A stretch of 14,757 nt of DNA from Candidatus Atribacteria bacterium (GTDB lineage Bacteria > Bipolaricaulota > Bipolaricaulia > UBA7950 > UBA9294): assembly GCA_004525685.1 (NCBI GenBank), contig SPBW01000039.1, forward strand, positions 1-14,757, read 5' to 3'. Within the stretch, counting starts at the first letter, position 1; each line of letters starts with the position of its first letter. Under the pieces are notes generated by a model. It was given only the letters and a program-made list of their open reading frames with translations, was not told where the DNA came from and made no database searches. Of this stretch, positions 6,868 through 13,813 are shown piece by piece. Made by a program: the position numbers and the translations under genes.

Positions 6868-7950
6868 CTACTGTGCTTCGTCAAGAGCTTCTTGAAGCTC
6901 TCTGACGAGTTCGGCCATCAGTTCCTTTACGGACACGATCTTGTCGATTCGATGAGCGTTCTGGCCACAGAAGACGAGTCCGTGGTCGATGTCTCCTTGA
7001 TAGGCATTCAAGAGCGCTTGCGCGATACAGAACTTGGCGTCTGCCACTTTACAGACGGTCAAACAGCGATAGAGGCAGTTGATATTGAGCTTGTCGATGC
7101 TCTCTAGATCTTTCAGGAACTTGTTACGAATAGCGCGTCCCGGCAATCCGACGGGGCTCTTGACGATGACGATGTCTTCTTCGGAGGCATCCAGATAGGT
7201 CTGCTTGAATGCTTGAGCAGCATCACACTCGTTCGTGCAGACAAATCGTGTGGCCATCTGGACGCCGGCAGCTCCCAAAGACAGCATGTGAGCAATGTCC
7301 TTGCCATCGAAGATGCCGCCAGCTGCGATGACCGGAATAGCGTGCCCAAAACGATCCTCAAACGGCTTGAGTGCTTCGACGAGTTCAGGCACGAGTGTGT
7401 CATGAGAGAAATCTTCTAGATGCTCCAACTGTTCGGGTGTGAAGCCAAGATGTCCACCGGCTAGAGGACCCTCAAGGATCATGGCACCCGCCGTTCGCTC
7501 AAATCGCTTCTCCCAGCCGCGAAGGATCAGCTCGGCACCTCGTGCAGAACTGACAATGGGCACCAGGTTGACGGATGGATCCTCGACGATCTTGGGCAGC
7601 CTCATCGGCAGGCCCGCTCCGAAGACGATCATCTGGACGCCTTCTCGAACGGCTGTTTGAAGAAGATCCTCGACATTACTCAACACACCCATGAAGTTGA
7701 CGGCAATGATTCCGTTGGTCATCGATCGGGCTTTGCGGATTTCTTCTGCCAAAGCCTCTCTTGAGATGCGCTCATACGCTTGCGTAGCTGCTTCGAAATC
7801 TCCCAAGCCAATGCTTGAGATGGTTCCAATTCCGCCTGCTTCAGCCACGGCTGACGCCAGGGATGCCAATGACACCCGTACGCCCATCCCTCCCTGGACG
7901 ATCGGCACGTCTGCTATGAGATTTCCGATTTGAAGCTTGGGGATGTTCAT
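6868..7950 (-). CDS. FMN-dependent nitronate monooxygenase / FabK-family enoyl reductase-like
   Basis: A 360-aa TIM-barrel flavoprotein of the NMO/FabK superfamily. The N-terminal PIVQGGMG (16-23), the GGHLG loop with H167 (165-169), the FMN-phosphate loop AAGGIFDG (209-216) and GVQMATRF (229-236) define it. Either it oxidises alkyl nitronates or, as FabK does, reduces enoyl-ACP with NAD(P)H. The one-base TGATG junction with fabF favours a fatty-acid role. Relative to FabK (about 320 aa) it has a C-terminal insert with a cysteine cluster: C292, C296, C300, C308, C328. I recall similar cysteines in clostridial relatives annotated as nitronate monooxygenase; their function is unknown to me. The ATG at 7950 is preferred over the GTG at 7953 because GAGGAG then lies 6 nt upstream. 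It is the last gene of the run and converges with the polyferredoxin at 5994-6755. Confidence 0.88.
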   Translation of the reverse strand: MNIPKLQIGNLIADVPIVQGGMGVRVSLASLASAVAEAGGIGTISSIGLGDFEAATQAYERISREALAEEIRKARSMTNGIIAVNFMGVLSNVEDLLQTAVREGVQMIVFGAGLPMRLPKIVEDPSVNLVPIVSSARGAELILRGWEKRFERTAGAMILEGPLAGGHLGFTPEQLEHLEDFSHDTLVPELVEALKPFEDRFGHAIPVIAAGGIFDGKDIAHMLSLGAAGVQMATRFVCTNECDAAQAFKQTYLDASEEDIVIVKSPVGLPGRAIRNKFLKDLESIDKLNINCLYRCLTVCKVADAKFCIAQALLNAYQGDIDHGLVFCGQNAHRIDKIVSVKELMAELVRELQEALDEAQ

Positions 7951-9218
7951 CACGTTCTCCTCGTTTCCTGGCTTGGTTCGTATTTCTTGACGACGAGGCA
8001 GGCATTCCCGCCTCCAAAACCGAAGGACTGGCTCATCGCGGCGTCAAGGTCGATCGACTCTGCCCCGTGGATGACGAAGTCAAGCAGGCAACCAGGCTCA
8101 GGCTGCTCATGATTCATGGTCGGAGGAATGAGGCCTGTCGACATACTCAGGGCAGTGGCTGCGAATTCTACAGCCCCTGCGGCTGCCAGCAGATGGCCAA
8201 TCATGGATTTGATGGAGCTCACTTTCAGTTCTCGCGCGTGATCGCCGAACACCTTGAGAATCGCCGCGCTCTCGGTTCTGTCATTGAGAATTGTCGAGGT
8301 GCCGTGGGCATTGACGTATCCGATGTCCGTGGCTGTCATGCCCGCGTCGCGGAGTGCCTGTTCCATCACGCGCACCATCCCATCGCCATCAGGCTCAGGT
8401 GCTGTGAGATGATAGGCATCGGCAGTGTTCCCGTAACCAACAACTTCGGCATAGATGGGTGCCTTCCGCTTGAAGGCATGATTCAGCTGTTCTAGAACAA
8501 CGACACCCGCCCCCTCGCCCATGACAAAGCCATCGCGGTCTTTGTCAAATGGGCGACTTGCCCTCGTGACATCATCATTGCGCGTCGACATCGCACGCGT
8601 TGCGCAAAAACTGGCGAAGGGCAACGGACTGATGCTAGCCTCAGCCCCTCCGGCCAACATGATGTCGGCGTCTCCTCTCTCTAGGATTCGGTAAGCATCG
8701 CCAATGGCATTGGCCCCTGTTGAACAGGCAACAGATGGAGCAGACAGCGGCCCTTTGAGGCCATGGGTGATTGAGACGGCGCAGGCTGCGGCGTTGATCA
8801 GCGTCTTGGATACGACGAGGGGACCGACAGCTCTTGGCCCTCTCTCCAGAAGCGCCGCATGGGCAGCTTCGATCGTCTGCATTCCACCAATGCCGGATCC
8901 AATGATAACGCCTGCTCGGCACGCATCGAAGGAATCTGTGTCCAAGCCTGAGTCCTTCATAGCAAGATCGGCAGCGACAAAGCCGAATTGAGCGAACCGA
9001 TCCATTCGCTTCGCAAGCCTGCTGTCCATCCACTCCTGCACAGCGAAGTCTCGGATCTCTCCTGCCATGTGTGTGCGATACTCCGATGGATCGAATAGCG
9101 AAATCCGGGAGATACCGTTCTTCCCGGCCAGCAGGCTTTCCCAGAAGTCGTCCTTGCCAATGCCAACAGGAGTGACTACGCCGATTCCGGTTACCACCAC
9201 GCGATGGCTATTCTTCAT
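7950..9218 (-). CDS. fabF: 3-oxoacyl-[acyl-carrier-protein] synthase II
   Basis: A 422-aa beta-ketoacyl-ACP synthase of the KAS I/II type, which condenses malonyl-ACP with acyl-ACP in type II fatty-acid synthesis. The catalytic set is complete and almost at the E. coli FabF positions: Cys165 in VACSTG, His305 in NAHGTST, Lys337 and His342 in SIKSMIGH. VVVTGIGVVTPVG at 7-19 and the GFGGGNA loop near 401-407 are family signatures. Length is normal. The ATG at 9218 is the natural start, but no Shine-Dalgarno is visible before it (the upstream bases read GGTCATCCTCTC). Its stop TGA shares one base with the ATG of the FMN enzyme gene. No acpP, fabD, fabG or fabH is nearby, so this is a detached fab pair; a role in a specialised acyl pathway cannot be excluded. 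Confidence 0.95.
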   Translation of the reverse strand: MKNSHRVVVTGIGVVTPVGIGKDDFWESLLAGKNGISRISLFDPSEYRTHMAGEIRDFAVQEWMDSRLAKRMDRFAQFGFVAADLAMKDSGLDTDSFDACRAGVIIGSGIGGMQTIEAAHAALLERGPRAVGPLVVSKTLINAAACAVSITHGLKGPLSAPSVACSTGANAIGDAYRILERGDADIMLAGGAEASISPLPFASFCATRAMSTRNDDVTRASRPFDKDRDGFVMGEGAGVVVLEQLNHAFKRKAPIYAEVVGYGNTADAYHLTAPEPDGDGMVRVMEQALRDAGMTATDIGYVNAHGTSTILNDRTESAAILKVFGDHARELKVSSIKSMIGHLLAAAGAVEFAATALSMSTGLIPPTMNHEQPEPGCLLDFVIHGAESIDLDAAMSQSFGFGGGNACLVVKKYEPSQETRRT

Positions 9219-9535
9219 GAGAGGATGACCAGTGCTGAGCTTGCGAGAAGTTGATCGAAACGATGCATTTCAAGACACAGCAGCGTAGATAGATCACCTC
9301 TGGCAGGGAACGTGTCAGGAATCGGCCTTCTCAAGAGAGTCGACGGCCCCAAGGAACGATGCGGCCTCAAAGACAGAGATGAACTTGCTTCCAACTGATG
9401 CCTCCGTGCTCTGCGAGGGAGTTCAACCGGGTCGGCGCGAGTATAACCCTTATGCACAGCGATCTCCCTTAGTCATTGAGAGGACCTTCGGCCTATGCCC
9501 ACAAGGGGCGCACTGCGAACAAGAGATCCCTCCCG
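9219..9535. other. 317-bp gap upstream of fabF
   Basis: No convincing gene is present. The only sizeable minus-strand frame (9215-9457, 80 codons) is arginine/leucine/serine-rich, resembles no family I know and ends by overlapping the fabF start, so I treat it as chance. The gap presumably holds the fabF promoter. A minus-strand CTGACA at 9313-9318 is a fair -35 match, but the A/T-rich candidates after it are poorly spaced. A TATACT is present on the minus strand around 9440-9445 without a good -35. No acpP-like short gene and no palindrome of the FapR kind was seen. Confidence 0.4.
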
Positions 9536-9931
9536 CTACTGCCGAAGCGCCTCAGCGACCCGCCCAAGCTTCCTGCGCGCCTCCAGAGCAACGCCTTCCA
9601 GATTCTGCTTGCCCAGTGTTCGAACAAGAGTCTGGGGATCAGCAATCACGACTTCCGTGCCGTCCCCTTCCTCATAGACCACCACATTGCATGGCAGCAC
9701 GAGTCCAGCGTCCAATTCCTGCGACAACGCGCTGTGGGACAACGGTGGGTTGCAGGCTCCGAGGATCGCGTAGGAGCGGAACTCCACTCCAAGCTTCTCG
9801 GCAAACGTCTGTTTCACGTCAACCTCGGTGAGGACTCCAAATCCTTCTGTCTTGAGTGCATCCTTCACGCGAGCCAGTGCCAGGGGAAACGACGCGTCAA
9901 TGTGTGCTCTGAATGCGTACTTGTCTTTCAT
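9536..9931 (-). CDS. DUF302 domain protein
   Basis: A 131-aa protein consisting of one DUF302 domain. The N-terminal YAFRAHIDASFPLALARVKDAL, followed by EGFGVLTEVDVKQTF at about 29-43, LGACNPP at 57-63, LPCNVVVYEEGDGTEV at 79-94 and IADP at 97-100, is the standard order of this family. Two cysteines, C60 and C81, both followed by Asn, are its conserved points. DUF302 proteins are small, cytosolic or exported, and of unresolved function; heavy-metal or redox stress contexts are often seen but are not shown here. No signal peptide is present. GGAGG lies 8 nt before the ATG at 9931. It stands alone between 172-bp and 317-bp gaps, so it is probably transcribed on its own, with a possible operator upstream. 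Confidence 0.88.
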   Translation of the reverse strand: MKDKYAFRAHIDASFPLALARVKDALKTEGFGVLTEVDVKQTFAEKLGVEFRSYAILGACNPPLSHSALSQELDAGLVLPCNVVVYEEGDGTEVVIADPQTLVRTLGKQNLEGVALEARRKLGRVAEALRQ

Positions 9932-9965
9932 AACGGCATCCTCCGTGCGATCGAATCCCAGCGTA

Positions 9966-9984
9966 GAGAGATTCTCTCAGAGAA
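9966..9984. promoter_or_regulatory. Overlapping dyads upstream of the DUF302 gene
   Basis: GAGAG-ATT-CTCTC (9966-9978) overlaps TTCTCT-C-AGAGAA (9972-9984). Both are perfect inverted repeats, 35 to 53 bp before the DUF302 start, where an operator or a small mRNA hairpin could act. The simple AG/CT composition makes chance quite possible. Confidence 0.22.
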
Positions 9985-10065
9985 GCAATCGGCGGCAGGG
10001 TGTGGCTGAGCCGTGCAGGCATTCCAGATACGCGACACGACCTTGTACAAGACTCATGGGAAGAG

Positions 10066-10097
10066 CCCGCAGCGCTGCGGGGATCAACGCTGCGGGG
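10066..10097 (-). terminator. GC-rich palindrome with repeated half-site after the VIT/VWA gene
   Basis: CCCGCAGCGCTGCGGG (10066-10081) is a perfect 16-bp palindrome. The half CGCTGCGGGG at 10073-10082 recurs at 10088-10097, so the RNA could form either of two hairpins. On the minus strand it begins 6 nt after the VIT/VWA stop codon, which suggests a transcription terminator or 3'-end stabiliser. The bases after it (CTCTTCCC) contain few T, so it is not a canonical intrinsic terminator. Confidence 0.4.
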
Positions 10098-10103
10098 GCT
10101 TGA

Positions 10104-12224
10104 CTACGGTGAAAGCGTGTCGACGAGATTGTCGGTCAGTTTGCTCACTCCTTCTTCGCCAATCTGTACGAACACATCGCCGATCCGCAGAATGACGGAC
10201 TCGCCAATGGCCAAGTGCGGACCGATCCACTCAACGAGACTCGTCAGATCGAAGTACGCACTGCTGAAGACCACGATGTCTATGGTGTCCTGATCTATGT
10301 ACTCGCTATCGACCCACGTGCCGTCACGGAAGAAATAGGTCCGATCTTCAACGATACGAACGCCTTCGACTCCCGATTGGACCGTCTCCGCTTCGGACAA
10401 CGCCTGCAGCGAGGAGGATCCAGCAACCGCATTCATCCCCGTTGCCGGCGCAGCCGTAGTCATCCGAACAGCGTCAGCCGCCTCTTCATCCGACACGGCA
10501 TCAACGAGGAACGAGGTATAGGGCGTGATGATGCCATAGCGTCGGCTCAGTGAGATGACGCTGTCGACGAGTTCGTCGCTCTCGCCATACAGACGAATCT
10601 GATTGAGCAGATACGAGATCTTGCGACCTGCCCAAAGCCTAGGAAGACTCGCATCTTCAAGAGCGGATGAGGGGAATGTGGCTATAGATGTGTAGACGGT
10701 CTCATGACCACTGGCCGTTCCTGAAACGGCAATCTGCGCAGTCCCGTCACCTCGATATCGCCCGAGAACCATGAGTTGCGTTCCTCGGAAGATGTCGGGG
10801 AACGACACAGGATGGATGTCATAGACGTCAACGCCGTCGATGGAAAGCTCGATGTCAGCCAGCACAGGCGAGGCGATCTTGCGATAGAAACTCGAAACGC
10901 TAACCTCCAAGTTCTCGCCAGGCAGCACGTAGGTTGTCGTGCCACGGTTCTCCTGAGCCAGCTGGTCAAGAAGCACCGTGTTGACGTTGTAGCCCACGCC
11001 GAATGTGAATACGCGAGCGCCTGTCACATTGGCTGCGGCCGCATGCGCCGCAATCTTGACGGGATCCTCTTCGCCCACTGTCGGCTCACCATCGGTCAGA
11101 AAGACAAGAAACCGCGGTCTCTCGTTCTCCTCGAACAACGAGAGGCCCAGAGGGAGTGCCTCGTCAATGTTGGTGCCTCCTGAGGCGTCAAGGCGATTGA
11201 TCCAGCTCTTGGCTTGCGCTGTATTCGCTGCCGACACGGGAACCAGCTGTGTTTGAAGCGCTTGGCTGTAGTCGGCGAACGCGACGATAGCGAAGTGATC
11301 GTCGGCATTCAGATTGTCCAGGATGAAACGAAGAGCTTCTTTGGCCTGCTCAATCTTTTCGCCGCTCATGCTGCCTGACGTGTCCAGAACAAACACAAGG
11401 TCTTTGGCAATGACCGTGTCAGTCGCTGCTTGGTCAGGCGGCGTGACAATGAGCAGGAAGAATCCATCCTCATTCGGAGCATGATAGGTCAAGAGTGTCA
11501 TCCCCATGTCATCGGGGGATACCGAGTAGTAGAGGAAGAAGTCCTGAGACGGACGCACGTTGGCGTCCTCATAAGTGGCGACTGCCTTCGTCCCGCTCGA
11601 TCGGACCAGTTCAAGCTCGTGCGACGGAGAGTAGACGGCCTTCAAGGGCGTGGATGTTTCAAGATCAACAGAGATCGACACGCGCTCCAAGGGCAGCGCA
11701 GAGAATCTCTCGGTATCGAGGGGATAGCGATATCGATAGGTGCCCGCTTCGGCTGATAGCAGCTCCGTGTACGTGATCTCGATTCGACGTTCTCCACCCG
11801 CTGGAATGGGGAAGATGCGTGCCGAAAGGGCATCACGTCCGACGTACTCAAGCAGCGCTGGATCGATGGCACGACGAACGAAATCCTCGTAGATCGCCCG
11901 CGCTTCATCGGCATCAAGGATTCTTGCCTCGAGCGCTTCGCCGTCTACCCACATTGTGAAGCTGGAGACCACGGCTCCAGGTGGAAGCGGAAAGACGTAC
12001 TGCCCTTCAAGATCGCGGCCCGTGCCATTGCGGAAGTTCTGATCAATGTGTGTGGTGACGACGCCGTCGCGGATCGTGACCTCTACATCGTGATACACCA
12101 CTGACAGCCACCCATGCTCCGGGTGATCAGGGAGGATCACTCCATCAGCAAAGGTGCTGGCAGAAAGAACTGCAACCAGAAGAACCAAGACAGGCAGGAT
12201 GGAGCCAAGAATTCGGCGTTGCAT
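10104..12224 (-). CDS. Secreted VIT and VWA domain protein (inter-alpha-trypsin inhibitor heavy chain-like)
   Basis: A 706-aa exported protein. Residues 1-26 form a signal peptide (two Arg, long hydrophobic core, cleavage likely after TFA). A VIT domain follows at about 38-170 with VEVTIRDGVVTTHIDQNFRN, YVFPLPPGAVVSSFTMWVDG and ARAIYEDFVRR. A von Willebrand A domain at about 274-450 has an intact metal site: D281-x-S283-x-S285, T351 in GGTNI and D378 in LTDGEPT. The C-terminal part (RLWAGRKISYLLNQI, RYGIITPYTSFLV, then FFRDGTWVDSEY at about 630-642) is also typical of bacterial family members. There is no C-terminal membrane anchor or LPXTG, so it is periplasmic or released. VIT/VWA proteins are thought to mediate divalent-metal-dependent binding at the cell surface; the ligand is unknown. 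GGAGG stands 8 nt before the ATG at 12224. It follows the hydrolase/GNAT gene by 108 bp. Confidence 0.9.
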   Translation of the reverse strand: MQRRILGSILPVLVLLVAVLSASTFADGVILPDHPEHGWLSVVYHDVEVTIRDGVVTTHIDQNFRNGTGRDLEGQYVFPLPPGAVVSSFTMWVDGEALEARILDADEARAIYEDFVRRAIDPALLEYVGRDALSARIFPIPAGGERRIEITYTELLSAEAGTYRYRYPLDTERFSALPLERVSISVDLETSTPLKAVYSPSHELELVRSSGTKAVATYEDANVRPSQDFFLYYSVSPDDMGMTLLTYHAPNEDGFFLLIVTPPDQAATDTVIAKDLVFVLDTSGSMSGEKIEQAKEALRFILDNLNADDHFAIVAFADYSQALQTQLVPVSAANTAQAKSWINRLDASGGTNIDEALPLGLSLFEENERPRFLVFLTDGEPTVGEEDPVKIAAHAAAANVTGARVFTFGVGYNVNTVLLDQLAQENRGTTTYVLPGENLEVSVSSFYRKIASPVLADIELSIDGVDVYDIHPVSFPDIFRGTQLMVLGRYRGDGTAQIAVSGTASGHETVYTSIATFPSSALEDASLPRLWAGRKISYLLNQIRLYGESDELVDSVISLSRRYGIITPYTSFLVDAVSDEEAADAVRMTTAAPATGMNAVAGSSSLQALSEAETVQSGVEGVRIVEDRTYFFRDGTWVDSEYIDQDTIDIVVFSSAYFDLTSLVEWIGPHLAIGESVILRIGDVFVQIGEEGVSKLTDNLVDTLSP

Positions 12225-12332
12225 ACGTATCGCCTCCTAGAAGGAATCGGAGGATGTACACAGAGGCGTCCGTTTGGTTCGCTAGTGAGCAGGACCAGTC
12301 ACCAATCGCTGAGCCTGCTCGCTTGCTGCTGG

Positions 12333-13634
12333 CTACAAGGCCAACCGAATGACGACCTCGCCACCCTCGACTTCTCCGGTAGGCTCAAAGCCAAGCGACT
12401 GGTAGAACGGCCACGGTCCTCCCGGGACAGGCACATAGCTGGCCCTAAGTTCCGTTGCATTGGGTCGTCCGCGCACATGCTCAATCAGTTGAAGCATCGC
12501 CTGGCGCCCGAATCCTTTCCCTTGATGGGGTCCGGAAATCATGAATCGCCACAGATAGAAATCGGGCTTGTCGGGATCATCATAGAGCATGACAAACCCT
12601 ACAGGTGTGTCATTCGCGTAGATGCCGCGAAACCACGCCTTGTCATTGAAGTGAGCTTGAGCAATAGACACGGCATTGGCAGCAACCATCTTCTCCTGTC
12701 CAGGAATCATTTGTCGGCTGAGTGTGATGATTTCGCGAGACGTCTCCTCAGTAATCTCGCGCAAGCTCACTTGAGCAGACGGCGGCGGCGAATCTTCCCT
12801 CCCCCACGTCGGCTGCGCCTGCAACCAGGAGGCATACATCTCGGGACGACGGTCTGGAAGGAACAGCGTTCGCGCATGCGACGAGTCCACTTGATCGAGG
12901 GCGATGTCGCAAATGAGGATGTCGTCTTCTGACTTGGCCGCGCGTGCCAGCACGTTGCCTCGTGGATCGCAGACGAACGATTCGCCCGCAAACTCAAGCA
13001 GCTCCTCCTGCCCGACGCGATTGCACAACGCCACGAAATAGCCGTTTTGGAATGCAGCCACGCGCATCTCGGCCTCAAACAAGCCTTCTGGCCATTCGTT
13101 CACGGCTCCAGCTTGGGGCACCAGAACCAGATCTGCTCCGGCCAGGGCGAGGGCTCGCATGGTTTCGGGATAATGGCGATCGTAACAGATGGCGATGCCG
13201 ATACGCCCGACGGCAGTGGAGAAGACAGGCGCGCCGGAGTCGCCTGGCGTGTAATACGTCTTCTCGTGGAAGCTCTCGTAGTCGGGAATGTGATTCATGC
13301 GACTCAAGCCGAGGATGCGGCCATCGGCATCAATAACCGGACTCGTGTCGTAGGTCTCATCGCCAGCGCGTTCATACAGATTGGGAACAATGACGACACC
13401 CCATTCCTTGGCCAGAGTGCAGAACGCATCTGTGGTGGGTCCAGGAATGGGTTCAGCCAAGTCCCGATGATTCCCATTCGAAGGTCGCTGCGGATAGAAC
13501 GGCTCGAATGCGAGTTCGGCAAAAGAGATCAGTTCGGCGCCTTGTCCCGCTGCGGTGCGAACCGCGGCCATACCGCGCGCCAGGTTTTCCTTCTTGTCGG
13601 CTGTTGCATGTTGTTGGATGAGTGCGATGCGCAT
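12333..13634 (-). CDS. Carbon-nitrogen hydrolase fused to a GNAT acetyltransferase domain
   Basis: A 433-aa two-domain protein. Residues 1-275 are a nitrilase-superfamily domain close to N-carbamoylputrescine amidase and beta-ureidopropionase: Glu40 in FAELAFEPF, a second Glu at 124 in FHEKTYYTPGD, and Cys150 in GIAICYDRHYPE. The position of the catalytic lysine, two residues before HIPD, is Met113 (SRMNHIPD). Residues 290-433 are a GNAT domain with the acetyl-CoA loop HQGKGFGRQAM (370-380) and WPFYQSLGFEPTGE near the end. The usual annotated fusion I know has GNAT first; here it is last. The product could hydrolyse an amide or carbamoyl amine and acetylate a related amine, but neither substrate is shown. 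The ATG at 13634 has AAAGGAG 8 nt upstream. The frame runs open to 13847, but that would cross the intergenic palindrome. Divergent from the GNAT gene at 13814. Confidence 0.87.
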   Translation of the reverse strand: MRIALIQQHATADKKENLARGMAAVRTAAGQGAELISFAELAFEPFYPQRPSNGNHRDLAEPIPGPTTDAFCTLAKEWGVVIVPNLYERAGDETYDTSPVIDADGRILGLSRMNHIPDYESFHEKTYYTPGDSGAPVFSTAVGRIGIAICYDRHYPETMRALALAGADLVLVPQAGAVNEWPEGLFEAEMRVAAFQNGYFVALCNRVGQEELLEFAGESFVCDPRGNVLARAAKSEDDILICDIALDQVDSSHARTLFLPDRRPEMYASWLQAQPTWGREDSPPPSAQVSLREITEETSREIITLSRQMIPGQEKMVAANAVSIAQAHFNDKAWFRGIYANDTPVGFVMLYDDPDKPDFYLWRFMISGPHQGKGFGRQAMLQLIEHVRGRPNATELRASYVPVPGGPWPFYQSLGFEPTGEVEGGEVVIRLAL

Positions 13635-13665
13635 CGAGAGTTCTCCTTTCGCTACCACCATCCAA

Positions 13666-13695
13666 ATACTATTTCCCTCCACACACGTTGCACAA
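13666..13695 (-). promoter_or_regulatory. Candidate promoter of the hydrolase/GNAT gene
   Basis: Minus strand: TTGTGC (13690-13695), an 18-bp spacer, then TAGTAT (13666-13671), about 32 bp before the start codon. Both boxes are only partial matches to the sigma-70 consensus. The -35 box abuts the palindrome at 13696. Confidence 0.27.
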
Positions 13696-13760
13696 GGGGA
13701 CAGGCTGCTTTTCTCGATCGGTGTTTGGAAAAGCAGCCTGTCCCCATCCCACACGTTGCA
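13682..13760. repeat. REP-like palindrome flanked by an 11-bp direct repeat
   Basis: Arms GGGGACAGGCTGCTTTTC (13696-13713) and GAAAAGCAGCCTGTCCCC (13728-13745) are perfect 18-bp inverted repeats around a 14-base loop. CACACGTTGCA occurs at 13682-13692 and again at 13750-13760, 3 and 4 nt outside the arms. The palindrome resembles GGGGACAGGC-type REP sequences that I recall as scattered in many environmental bacterial genomes, often in company with REP-associated transposases. The flanking repeat looks like a target-site duplication or an operator pair. A hairpin this strong could also stop transcription in either direction. Confidence 0.8.
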
Positions 13761-13785
13761 GAGGTGCCTGATCGGCGGGTATGCT
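13756..13785 (+). promoter_or_regulatory. Candidate promoter of the tandem GNAT gene
   Basis: TTGCAG (13756-13761), an 18-bp spacer, then TATGCT (13780-13785), about 28 bp before the GTG start at 13814. The -35 box begins inside the right copy of the 11-bp direct repeat. Matches to the consensus are partial. Confidence 0.27.
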
Positions 13786-13813
13786 TTTTCAACCCAAATA
13801 GCGCAGGAGACTC

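Noticed and set aside
9215..9457. 80-codon minus-strand frame before fabF as a gene
   Set aside because: Composition is Arg/Leu/Ser-rich with no family resemblance; kept only as a possible leader frame in a finding.
12423..12433. GGGACAGGCAC resembling the REP arm
   Set aside because: It lies inside the GNAT domain coding for PGGPWP-type residues, has no partner arm nearby, and is a short chance match.
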